64,000 nucleotides of DNA from Pampus argenteus (Eukaryota; Chordata; Actinopteri; Scombriformes; Stromateidae): the NCBI GenBank assembly GCA_036937835.1, contig CM072877.1, positions 6,586,501-6,650,500 of the forward strand, in the 5' to 3' direction. A program made the translations under genes and the position numbers. Under the pieces are notes generated by a model. That model did not search any database and was not told where the DNA came from. It saw nothing but the letters and a program-made list of their open reading frames with translations. Positions 36,501 through 48,540 of this stretch are shown here, piece after piece; the stretch's first letter is position 1; each line of letters opens with the position of its first letter.

Positions 36501-39500
36501 CACTTTATGCCTTTCAACCAGTGTTTTCAACAAACAGCTAAGGTTAACAATATAGTTAAATTATTGACAGTTAAATACTGATGTTGTGCTGAATTTGAAA
36601 AGTGGAGTTAATGCTTTACTTCATACAGATTCATATTTTTATAGCTCCCCAAACCTTACAATTTCCTGCCAACTCATTGCTGTTTTGGGACCCACTTGTG
36701 AACAGTGTTGCTATAACAAAATCAAGAGGTGGATCGTTAATATGATATAATGGGGATGGAAAAATTAGACTGTTTAAAAAAAATGGATTATTGTATTTGG
36801 GGAACAACGGGATGTAGTAGAGGGAAGCAGATTGAATTGTTGGACCAGCTGGGAAAATCTGTTTGAACCAAATGAAAAGGTGCTTCTTCAAAAACTACCC
36901 TTGTGATGCCCTTGAGCAAGACGCTTAAAGTACCACCTAACAGCCAACACTTCTTTGGCCAGCGGCTTGTACTGGCCAGCTTCCAGTTGTGACCATATGT
37001 GGCTGTATGAGTATGAAACGGGTCATGGCTGAAGTTTGGAGGATCAGCGCTTCTTTTTCATCCTCTTAAATTTTTGGCAGCCAGAAGTCTCTGCCCCAAG
37101 GACAGAAAAAATACCATCAATTTTGCAGTCTATGGATACAATCCCGTGGTGTGTAGATACTGAACGCTTGCTTTTCTATTAGCTGGCAGTCCTTATGTTG
37201 GCCAGCGTTTTAAAAGAAATCCTTAAATGTGACTTTAAGCCTGAACAATACCTCCTTTTGTGTTCGGTTTAATCTCAGTACTGCCATAAAAGAACAGAAA
37301 AATGATGAATGGATGGAACGATAAATGATGTGTTGTCTTTAAGGCACAGTAGTGGAACGGTTCAGTGCATTGATCAGCAATTAAATAGTTTTACACATGG
37401 TTATATTGTGATAAATGTTGATAGTGGATTGTCATTAATGTAATAATTTTAACCATATCGCTCAGCCTTTCCATCCAGTGCAATAGCTGAAGCTTTACCG
37501 TGGCTCCTCAGTTCTATTCCTCTCTGTAATTATCATTTGAAATATTTATAAATTGCTTTAATTAAGTAGGTGGAGGCCAATTTTCTCTGGCTTTGTCTTG
37601 TGGCATGCTGTACTGATGAATATTGAAATGTTTACTTGTGTTGTTGAGGGTAGATGTGAAGTCTGAGTGGGAGATAATGGAAACCCACTGAGAGGAGTCT
37701 TTACTGCAGTTTCATATGCAGTAGCAGTCAGGGAAGCACGTTTAAACTAACCTTTCACACTGGTTGACGTTTTATCCAGCTGCTCTCGATCGCTTCCTTA
37801 TTTACCCTTCTTAAATATTTTTGTTTTTCCATTTAGAAACATATTCTCATGTCACAAACAGAAGATGAGAGCGTTTACCTTTTTGCAATCACTTACTTAA
37901 GGCCATGCTCCTATCTGTACACAAGCCACTTATATCAGTGCAAGATCACACACACACACAATTTTAGCCCTACAAGCTATTCATAACACTGAAAATAAGG
38001 AATGTGCCTCCTGTTTTTCTCCCTTTGGTGTTAAATATTTCATTATTTTTTCTTAAGGCAGTGCTTTCATTCTCCCACATGGGGTCGCTTAGACAGATTC
38101 GCTACCTAAGTGACTCTATTGTAACGGCCTAATTGTTTTCCAATGGAGCCGCCAAATGCTTCAGTTCACAGCGAAGGTGTCCCCAATCCATCACCTGGTC
38201 TTCACAACACTAAATCACCGGAAGCAGCCATTAATATCTGGTCAATGAGCTGAATCTTTCCATTTCTGGTCACTTCTCTCTACATGTAGGAAATGACTTT
38301 CTATTAGTCCCTCGAGTGTTCTGAGTTTAACACACATCAGATTCATTATTTAAGGCCTGGTGGTGAGACCAGAGTCACACCACATGTGAAAATGAAGTGG
38401 TATTAGGGACACTGAACTGTCTGGATAATCACTCAGCTGTGGGTTTATTAGGTACTCCTGGCCAAAGCAGTCTATCACAACAGCCCTGTAGTTCTGTTCA
38501 TTTTTTTTGTTAAAATGAGAGGTGTTACGTAAACATTGTGGTGAATGCAGAGTGAGGTGCTGTTTCGTGCTGAAACGATTAGTAAATTGGTCAATCGACA
38601 CTTTGTCCTAGTCCACTTACTGTACTTTAGTGTGTGCACTGTTGTGTACATGCATTTTTACATCCAAATGTTATTGTAATGGCTATAGGAAGATACAGAA
38701 TATTTCTCTGCTTATGTGGTGAGTTTTTTCTTTACACATCTGTGACTGATAAGCTGTTTACTTTTCTCAAACCCCAATTGTACAATTATTGTCACATCCT
38801 GAGCAGCACAGAAAGACCCTGACAGGTAGCCTTTGGTCTGTGGCATTCTCTTTTTCCTTTAATATTATAATTTTTAATAAAAGTCATAATTGTACATGTT
38901 AGTGGGGGCAGGCTTATTTTCAGGCAAGATGGCACAATGAAATGTTGCAAGAAACTCTTTCATGACTATATCCCTAATTACCACGTTTTAACTTGGATTT
39001 TTCAAATGAGTCATGATCCTGATCATTTATAGAAGTTCAGTGTTTGAAAATAAAAAAATATCAAAGCTTATTTAATATCACAAAGATGTGGCAATGGAGA
39101 TAATTTATCTGCACATTTATATATTTCTTATATTATCCTATGAGGCTTGGTTATTGTAGTTGAGTTGCTGGAAAGTTTTTGTTGCCTGATTGAAGGTCTT
39201 TTTCCTCTGCGGTTTGTAAGTTCTACTCCGCTTGTAGACACGTACACACTCAGATTCACCCACATTATGCTCTACTGGAGGAGGAAGAAGAGGAATTTAA
39301 TGGAGGGGGAGATTTAAATAATCTCCCAAGAAAGGGACTTCCTGGCAGTTATTAGAGCAGGAAGGGAGAAAAAACTCTTGAGTCTTCAGAGGAGAGAGAG
39401 CAGCGAGCAAATCACACAGGTGTAATAAAGATCTTTCTAATTCCCGGCTTTTAATCACTAACATATTGAGATAGCGACCATCAGCAGAAACCTAAATCCT

Positions 39501-39641
39501 CTTTAGTGTACTGGTCAGATTACATTGTTTTCTTCCCAACACACACACACACACAGAGCTGGCCAATTGTGATCCGTTAGCTAGCCCAGATGTCTCTTTT
39601 ATGTTTGGTACAACTGGAGAGGATCCCTGCAGGTCATTTGA

Positions 39642-39671
39642 TACACACACACACACACACACACACACACC
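39642..39671. repeat. (CA)n microsatellite
   Basis: Pure CA run of 15 units, with a shorter CA run about 100 bases upstream (39541-39556). Confidence 0.95.
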
Positions 39672-42600
39672 TTAACGCACACACAAACGCCTCCATACCA
39701 TCTGGTGTCTGCCACTGCTGACTCTTTCAATGCCTTAAAAGAGACGCATTAACACAGAGAATGGGAAAAAAAAGAACTGAGAATGTGGGAGGACGTGTGA
39801 AGAAAAGTGGGACAGTCAGCTTGAAATCTGTCGCTGTGAGTTGCACATTTTAAGTGATGGGGTGTTCTGAGCACAAGTGACATTCAACATGTGCTCTTAT
39901 CTGTATGAGGTACATGATCAGCAGCACAGCCTGATGAGGGTTCCTGAGTTTAAATAATTTAGGAAGAGAGAGAGTTTTGTTGTCACCTTGTTGAAATTAT
40001 AGTCACGTTTTTATTGGGACAGTGTGCAGTCTCAAGACATTGTTTGTGTATGTGCAGCACCATTTATACAAACCGCTTCACACTCTCCTAGTTGAATCAT
40101 CAGTACAAAAGATTAGCAGTCCTGTTAGAAAATATCTGGCTCGTTTAAAAGAGAAGCAAGTACAAGCTTGTGCAAGTGAGAAATTGTTCAGCGAAACTAA
40201 CCGATCCAAATGTGCTTTTCAGTAAGAATCAAATTCTGCTTACTCAGGAATTGTTAAGCCGAAGCCTAAAGGTTACACTTTGTAGAACATCTAAAAAAAA
40301 TGACAGGAGAGAATTTGAAATGGGATTTTACAGTGGATAAAAATTCTTCCAGCAGCACTTCATGTAAAACTGCACATGGAGACACAGAGGGAAGCGACAT
40401 CAAAGAAAGTTGTGCTAACACACACTGACACTTATGCAGTCATAAAGCATGCAGTATGTACTTATCAAACACGGTGTGCAATCTTGTGATGTGTTAAAGG
40501 CTTGTGTATTGTAATGTCCCCTGGGGGACATTTGTGTAGAGGTTGATGGCTCGTGAAGATGTTTTAGTTCTCACTGTGGCTGTGTGTTGTGGATTTTGGT
40601 ACAGCTGAAGCAGTTTCCACCCAGCTGCTCCAGAGGCAGCTGGATCAAAAATCCATATTCTTGTGAGGATTGGGAAATAATTGCACACACATCCACTTCT
40701 CTCCCTCTCTTTGGCATGTTATGCGTATGTGTGTGTGTGTGTGAGTGCGTGTGTGTGATTGTGCGAATGCTCTCCACCAGCATGAAGAGTAGTAGCAGTA
40801 GGGGTTTGCATCATTTATGCCACGTGTTTATAGTTTGTGTGTGTTCTGTATGAACTGTATGAAATGAACAGTTTAAAGATATGTTTGATAAAAAAAATTG
40901 ATTTGAAATAAACATAATCTGGGGGGCATCTTTTGTTTTATTTCCAGCAGTGTAGACACAGTATTAATATATTGTTGCATCCCACTCTCATGTAATTGGA
41001 TTTTGCCTGAAGTAAAGCAAGTTAGAAGTTAAGTAATACTAATAAACAGCTATTTCAGGCAGGTATTCATTTAAACCATGGTAGGTGAGGCTGAACTCTG
41101 TGTGCACTGCCATACCGAGGCAATTATTCCCAGAGAAAAGGATGTCTGCAGGGTCTTAGGAAGATTGAAGACTGAAGGACAATATGGGTGGCATCACATA
41201 ATTCGCCCTCATGCTATAAGACTATCTGGGGTGAAGCCCTATCTAATATCTCTAACATGTCCTCTATCAGACTATCAGGCATCAAAGTTCTGCAGCGATT
41301 GGTTCCAGGTGGTGGCAGAAATATGAGGAGCGTTAATTCTCCTCTGAATTCAGGGTCAAGCTAAGCTGCTATGGTCATGGATAAATGCTGATTCCATTCA
41401 GATTATGATTCTTGACACGGTGGCATGTTTGAAGCTTTAAAACCAGCCGGCAGACGGATAATTGACTCCATGTTGAGGGGAGATGATTATTTCATCTTTG
41501 GATCGTGTCTGGTTGAAATGTATTAACAGATTGCAGTGATGGATTGAGCAGACAAGTGGAAAAAGTTAAACAAGATATACGAGTAGGAAGGGTGAAAGCG
41601 AGGAGATTGAGCTGGACCCTTTCATCCGTCCACAGCTGGCGTGTTTTGTCAGAATCCAATACACAATTATCAACAGTGTCCTGTTCAGTCCTCTGTGTGT
41701 CCTCTGCTGTTGTGATCCATGTGATCTCTGAAGAGGAGAGAATTAAGTGAGAAGGCAGCAGAGACGACTATGTGTTACTAAACATGCAACATATATCATT
41801 GATATATGACTATTATATGCTTGTTTATTTCAATTTACTGCAGTAATTATTATTTGTATCAATTTTCAGTTAATCTGTTGTTAATATTTTAGATTAAAAA
41901 AAATATATCTTTAATATTTATCATTACTTGAAAAGTCAGTCTATTATTTAGTCTATTAAATGTTAGAAAATACATTGCGTGCATTGTCAGACAAACGTTG
42001 CAACGTATTTAATGCATCCATCTCCAACTGTTTAGTTTTTTCTGTTTACATATAATTAAGCCTGACATGTTTGGCAAAAAAGAAAAGTTATTCTGTAGCG
42101 CTGGCAGAAATTGTGTGGCATGACTCACTGGTGAGTCCAGCTGAGGTTAGCTGTGATCCAAAATCTGCTGCTCAGATTGCCCAAGGTCACAAGGCCTCCT
42201 TTTGCAGCCAATGTAAACTTGGGCCTTATGTTAAAATTTTCTTACCAGCCACTGTCAGCCCATCAACCGACTCTGCAGCCTCTGTTAGGAAGCGGCTGAG
42301 CTTGTCACTACTATGAGAATAGCTGCTGGTCCACCTTAAAGGTCGATCCACCTTAAATGAGCCTGTTCAGGCAAGGCTAACCCATTGTAGCTAACTTTGG
42401 GGCTAACCCCTATTGGGCTAAGTCAGTTGCCTAGCTGTCTATATCATCAACAATATAAGACAGTCTGAAGTGTCAAACCTTTTATTACAGTTAAACCTTT
42501 TGATTGTTATATTTAACATCATCTACCCTGATTAAATGTTTTTGTTTTTTGTTCTAACCTGCTGCCTCCTTTGTCATTTTAACATTTTTCTCTTGCTATA

Positions 42601-44357
42601 TACTGAATAAAAAAAAGTTATTTTGAAAATCAATTGATAGCCAATCAATGTTTGACAACAAACAACAACAAGATCAAAAAAGAAAACTTTGACATCTAAG
42701 ATTAGTTATAGTATGTGGCAAACAATAAACTTAATAAATAAACTCTACTGATGTACTTTGTTCTTGTAACAACAGTGAGTTCAGATAAAATACAGTTAGG
42801 GCTCATTATTTCAATTTCTATTTGAAAGAAACAGTTTTTATTCATTTAAAAAATAGGCAAATACTAATACAAAAATAAAGTGTGTGTGTGTGTCTGCTGT
42901 CAACTTTTGTCAGCAAGCTGAAGTGTATCATCTGCCTGTCTGTGCAGATTTTGTACTGTACCTGTGTGTCAGTGTGTGTGTGAGGAGGGCAGAGAGTCAA
43001 ATTCAGGTTCAGGACAGCTCAAGTATTGAGGATGTAACAGCGTCTGTGGTGTCTCTGTCAGAACCGGGTGAGTACTTTTATGCTTTATTACCTTCACTCT
43101 CCAAGCCCAAGGCTATAAGCTTCCCCAGTTATATTGTACACCGTACAAGGACAAACACACGCACACACATACACACAAAATATACATACACTTCAGTTAC
43201 AATACACAGTGCTGGGAAACACTGCGTGTCTGCAGACAGCCCCCAAATCTGGGCCGGACATTTTCCTCATTTCTGTCTCGTGTGTTCAGTCGAAGCGTTA
43301 TGAAAGCAGCTGGGTGTTGCTGTTGTCTGTGATTTTAATACATTGATGCTTTATATTCTGCTATGACCTCCGCTGTCTGCCATTAGTGCCTGCTTGTCTG
43401 GAGAGCCCATCACACTGTGAGAGGCCGGGTCCTTCTGTCAGCTCTCATTCTCTGTATGAGCGGGAGAGGAGGTTTCATGGGAGCAGTTGCTCTCATAGAG
43501 GCTCTGATAATAGCTCAGTGGACCTTTGAATATTGGTTCCCCCAGTGAAGCAATTACACTTTCTGCCCGGCCCTGTATAAACTGCACAAAAATGCATGCT
43601 TACAGATATACCAAAAAACTTGTTTTACTTTTAATTCTCCATCTCTGTCCACTAACCTGCATAATTAGTGGGGGTATTAGTTTGGTATATTTAATCAAAA
43701 AATAGTATCAATATTATACTGCTCAACCATACTATAGAAGATCATTCTCCATAATAAGAGTAAAGAGTGATGGGACACATGCTGAATTACTACCTCAATT
43801 CAAATATATAATACTAATGCCTGTAGTAATAAATTGCATAATAATTTTGGAGCACTTTTCAGATGCCAATACAATATGCTTTCTTGTGTAGAGCCACAGT
43901 CAACAGACACCTGTAACATTAAAAAGATAAAAAAAGATTAACTAGGATACAATAATTCAGTAGAAAGATTAACACAATCATACCATAATCAATCATCATG
44001 TGGCAGGAAGTCCAATAACAATAAAAAACAATGAAAAGCAAAGAAGACAACGACAAACCAAAAACAACTAAATAATGTCATTGAAGGTTGGCAGTCCTCT
44101 TAATGAAGAATCTAGCTTCTCTCCGGTACTCCGAGGCATAAATCCATGGTGTTTAAACTGATGCTGGCAGTGATGCCTTGTAAAGTTAATAACTATAGAG
44201 TTGTTTTATCAGATAATGACTTCAGGTTGACACTTTATTTTGGGAACTGGAGCTACTTGCCAAGGTACTGGATGCTTGACAGTGGCACCGCAGCTGCTCT
44301 GCAGGTCATCCACAAATCATTTATGTGCACACACTTAGAACTATCACACATTGGCAG

Positions 44358-45193
44358 CAGATGTGGCCCGCAAGCAAAAACATCTGGCCCGTGAGATTGT
44401 TTGAACTAGAGAAAGAAAATAAAAATATAAAATATACTTTTTAAAAATCGGACTGCCAGTCTCAAAAATGCTCTTTATTTGGAAACTTCATTTTCCAGAA
44501 CAGAAAATTTTCCTCAATTTAAATGCTTATTTGTTTAACTGGATACAGAGTGAATAAGCACGTCGACAATTGCACCCTGCACCGCATCAGACAGCGCTTC
44601 TATGCGGCGGGCAGCGGACCTCGCAGAGGGCGACATCTGTTTCACTGACCCGATCACATCATCCATCTACTTGTTGGTATCAAGTTCCTCCAAAACTGTC
44701 ACATGCTTCGTTTCGTGGTGCCGTCTAATGTTGTACTCTTTGCATGCATAGACACCCTCATACAGATCAGGCATGTGGGCTTTGCATTAATAAAACTGGG
44801 GAGGATGAAGGCATAGTTTTCTGTCCATTCATCATGAAAGATCCTGTTCTCGCTGTTACGTTTTCTCTTGAGATTTTTTGATAGTGCCATTTTTCGGACA
44901 GCTAACAGCAACAAGTGGAAATGTTTTTTTAATGTTTTTTTTTAACAAACAGGCATATAATTAATAGCGCCCCCAGTGGTCAGTCCACAAATTTAACCTA
45001 CATCAGCCCGCTTGAATGTCTCAGTGCGTCTGCTCCGTCATTTCAAAATCGCCTATCATTTTCATTATCACCGCCATCCCCCCCCCCCCCCCCCCCATTA
45101 ATTCATTATATTAGCCATTGTTTTGGTTGTGGCCCGCCATGTAATGGCTTGGAAAATATCTGGCCCGAGGCCAAACTTAATTGCCGACCCCTG
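44358..45193 (-). mobile_element. Degraded hAT transposon with BED-zinc-finger transposase start
   Basis: On the minus strand the element begins at 45193 with CAGGGGTCGGCAATTAAG, a typical hAT/Charlie terminal sequence, and both ends carry TGGCCCG-type subterminal motifs (about 44366-44394 and 45131-45168). A frame from about 44914 reads KRKRNSENRIFHDEWTENY, then PTCLIC. After a frame slip it continues YNIRRHHETKH. That is the Cys-Cys...His-His order of a BED zinc finger at the N-terminus of hAT transposases (ZBED/GTF2IRD2-like). The rest of the transposase is absent: a short remnant with stops leads into the left end, so the copy is internally deleted. The left terminal repeat and a matching 8-bp duplication were not found. 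A C19 run lies inside (45078-45096). Confidence 0.8.
45078..45096. repeat. Poly-C tract inside the hAT relic
   Basis: Nineteen consecutive C. Confidence 0.9.
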
Positions 45194-45867
45194 CAGTATA
45201 GTAATCACGCACATGATGGTTCAACACATAGGGTCCCCTGCAACAAACGGGTTGTAGGAGGCAAATTGTAGGCCTACCAGCTGTGATATAATGGAAGTGA
45301 TACAAGTAACAGCCAAGGAGCCCAGTTGGGATTCTGATCAAACAAGAACTAGCACCAATTTGTTACAATTTCTATAGTTCATACTGTTTCTTTTATTTAT
45401 TTATTACTTTTCTTTGATAACTGTAGTTTTGCCTTTTGTCTTTGATAATGACAACAGAGATGGAAGAATGAAAATGCAGCCAGAAAAAATACAGACAAAG
45501 ATAACATAAAACGATGAGCCTCAGCAGGAATTGTACTGCTGTTTTTATAGCCTCTGGAGTCTTGTGGTGTGTAACTTGGAGAGGTGCTACTAACCTTTGT
45601 CAGTGTTGTGAGCATGGCTTTCTTTTTGGCTGGATGCCTCTGTCATAGTAGACCCGAGAGAGCAGAGTCAGCTGGATAACGGGAGGCAGAAGGGTCCAGG
45701 CCGCTTTTAGCGCGTGTGTGTGCCTGAAACATCTAACGTCAGGCATTTGTAAAGGAAGCCTCTGGGAGAGAGAGACAGGATGGATGAGGAAACATTTAGT
45801 CAGTCTTCTCTGTGACAGCTCTGGGTGGCTTTTCTTGCCTCATACCTGTCGTCTGACCCTGATTACT

Positions 45868-45924
45868 GTCTTTCTCTCTCTCTCCCTCTCCCTCTCTCTA
45901 CACACACGCACACACACACACACA
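45868..45924. repeat. Compound (CT)n-(CA)n microsatellite
   Basis: CT-rich run followed directly by an imperfect CA run. Confidence 0.9.
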
Positions 45925-47945
45925 GAAACACTGACACACACCTCACATTATAAGGCTTGACAAATAAGGGCTTCAAGAGGGAGGAATGGACAGGTGCAGA
46001 TACACAAAATAGATGAAAAGAGGATGAAAGACAGAATAGGCAGCTTTTAACCCAAAATGTCTTACACATTGCTCTTTATTGCACTAGACTTCCGCATTGA
46101 CAGTAAGTTGAATATGTTTATCTGCAGAGCTACACTGTTGAAGTTTCCAAACTTCCTCATATCTCCTCTCTGATTTAAATCTTGGAACCACAGTACATAA
46201 TCCAATAATGAATTAACCTTGTACATGTTAATCTTGACAAGAAGAGATTCAGCATCTCTGAAATGTTTAAAGTGGAATGAACTGAAACCAGTTATCAGAC
46301 TAGATTCATCCATTCCCTTTGGATAACTTTATTATCTGATGCATTTTATGACTCTTGTAATTGTTATTATATTGTTATAATATTTTCTTGTTGTGACACG
46401 GCTGATAGTCAGTCATTATTCGACTGTGGTCGGTGTTTCCTGCTGGCTGTGTGTTTGTATGTTAAATGTTACTGTGCAGTTTTCTTTTTGCTCTGGTCAG
46501 TCTTGAAAGGGAGATCTCAATGAAACAAAATGAAGGAAAATAGGGGACTTCAACAATATTGTATCTGGTAAAAGAGATGAAAGGGGAATATTGATAAATA
46601 TATTAGTCAAAAAAATGACTAGCATTTCAATATATTTAATTCAGTATGACGCAGGTTCTAACTACATATTGAAAAATAGTTATTTAAATGCTGGTGAAAC
46701 TACCTATATATCTAAAAACACACCTCAGGACCAATTCAGGCAGTGACTCACATTCACACAATCACTCAGTAAGAGCCAAGTTTGACTAGAAATGCCCATA
46801 ATGTGGAAACAAAAAACAATAAATTAAAAAGGCTGAAATTTGAAATCCAAGACACAACCTATGAGGTAGGCATTTCTAATATTAGAAATTACTTCAGGGT
46901 GAATGTTACAGCATTTTGAATACAGCTATTTCTGTCAAATCATAAACACTGCACATATCTGTGGTACTACAGAGGAGCTGTTAGCACAGTATATACTGTA
47001 TGTACCTGGGGCAGGTAATGAATGCAAAGCAATGCAGTCATCATGTTCATTATATCATAAAAGCCACTTGTTGGCACTCAAAGCCGTCGTCTCCCACTCC
47101 CAACACTGACTCACGGCGTCTCTTCTGTTATTAGTTAACAGTGTCACTGTTCAGCTTTTACTGTGTGCTTCACATGTGAGTCATGAGACTGGACGTTGTG
47201 GGTGTCTGTCATGAAGGAAAGTGAGGAATGTCAAGGTATGCATGAAGACACTGCCTATGGTAACTGACTGCTGATAGAAGTGTAGTGATATGATATAAAG
47301 CTGTCTCTTCAGTGTTTAGACTATCATTGTAATGTGGAATGACATTAAGGGTTATAGTTTATCTTTTTACAGACCACTACTTCATTTGACAAAATAATTC
47401 AAATGTCTCAGCTGATCACAGCTTTCCCTGAATAAAATACAGTTTCCTTATTTAGATCAGAAGATATCAGACCAAACGATACATTTACAGGAATTTACAA
47501 TGGACACATGAGACAAGATTTGATACGTATACTTTATTAATGTATTCATATGCTAAGCTTCCTGTGAGGCTAACCTGTTAGTTATCCATTATGTTTAATG
47601 TAGCATGTAGCTACATTAAGCTTTTTTATGTCTTTATTTTTTTTTTACTTTTGGATCATTGGTTGGTTTAATATCTTCCTGGATGCCATTGGCTGTTGGA
47701 GCTATTTGCAGTTTAATTATAGAGGATTCAGATGATTTAATTTATTGATGAATTGAATATTGAATGATGTGGGTCAATGTAGGCCAATAAAAGAATCACA
47801 ATGTTGGTAATAGGCCTTTTTCATGGAAGACATTTTGTCATGTCACAGTATGAGATTTATACTGATGGCTTCAGGTTCAGGTTCCTGGTATTGTACATGC
47901 TGACTTACTGTCATGATTTACCATGACACTTAAATAAAAGGCCTC

Positions 47946-48003
47946 CATCATCAATGTTATTAGTAACACCTGTGCTTTTCCTACTTTGAGGAGCCTAAAT
48001 GTT
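47946..48003 (+). repeat. Dispersed repeat family, copy C (shorter)
   Basis: Related to 21299-21383 and 26828-26915 by the text CAATGTTATTAGTAACACC and TGTGCTTTTCCTACTTTGA. It diverges after that. Confidence 0.65.
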
Positions 48004-48407
48004 TCCTGGGTCAAAATTTGGTTTTACTTTATATTGTGCTCATTTGTTGCAAAGTTGTGTTTTTATCAATTACCTGAGAGTAACATTTCATCATAGTACT
48101 GTAGGTTACACCCATCAATTATTTTCACCAGCAATCGGTCTGACACTTATTTTCTTTCATATTTGATATATTGTTTAGTGTATGTATGAAATGTTAGAAA
48201 ACAATAAATAAATGCTGATCATTACTTTCATCATTATACTACTGTGAAAACTAAATCCAGCCATGTGTCAACAGGCTCTATATAGAGCAAGGAGTGAACC
48301 TGGGGTGATCCCAGTGAGTTTTTGTACGTGTATGTGTTTAGGGCTTGTGGTTTAAGAGCCTATCAAAGTTAAGTGGTGTTGTATGAAGGACCTGCAGAGC
48401 AACAAAT

Positions 48408-48478
48408 ATCTCTCCCTCTCTCTCCCTCTCTCTCCCTCTCTCTGGCTCTCTCTCCCTCTCTCTGGCTCTCTCTCTCTT

Positions 48479-48535
<57 letters not shown>

Positions 48536-48540
48536 GTCTC
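48408..48540. repeat. (CT)n microsatellite with higher-order structure
   Basis: A 130-base CT tract. Its first half is built from a repeated unit of CT dinucleotides punctuated by CCC and GG, and the second half is nearly pure CT. Confidence 0.93.

Noticed and set aside
41078..41326. 82-codon ATG frame in whrn intron 1
   Set aside because: No recognisable domain and no transcript signal; length is within chance expectation.
42884..43066. Exon-like frame followed by a GTGAGT donor
   Set aside because: The upstream end runs into a (GT)n tract without a convincing acceptor, and the translation matches no part of whirlin that I know. Transcript data could revive it.
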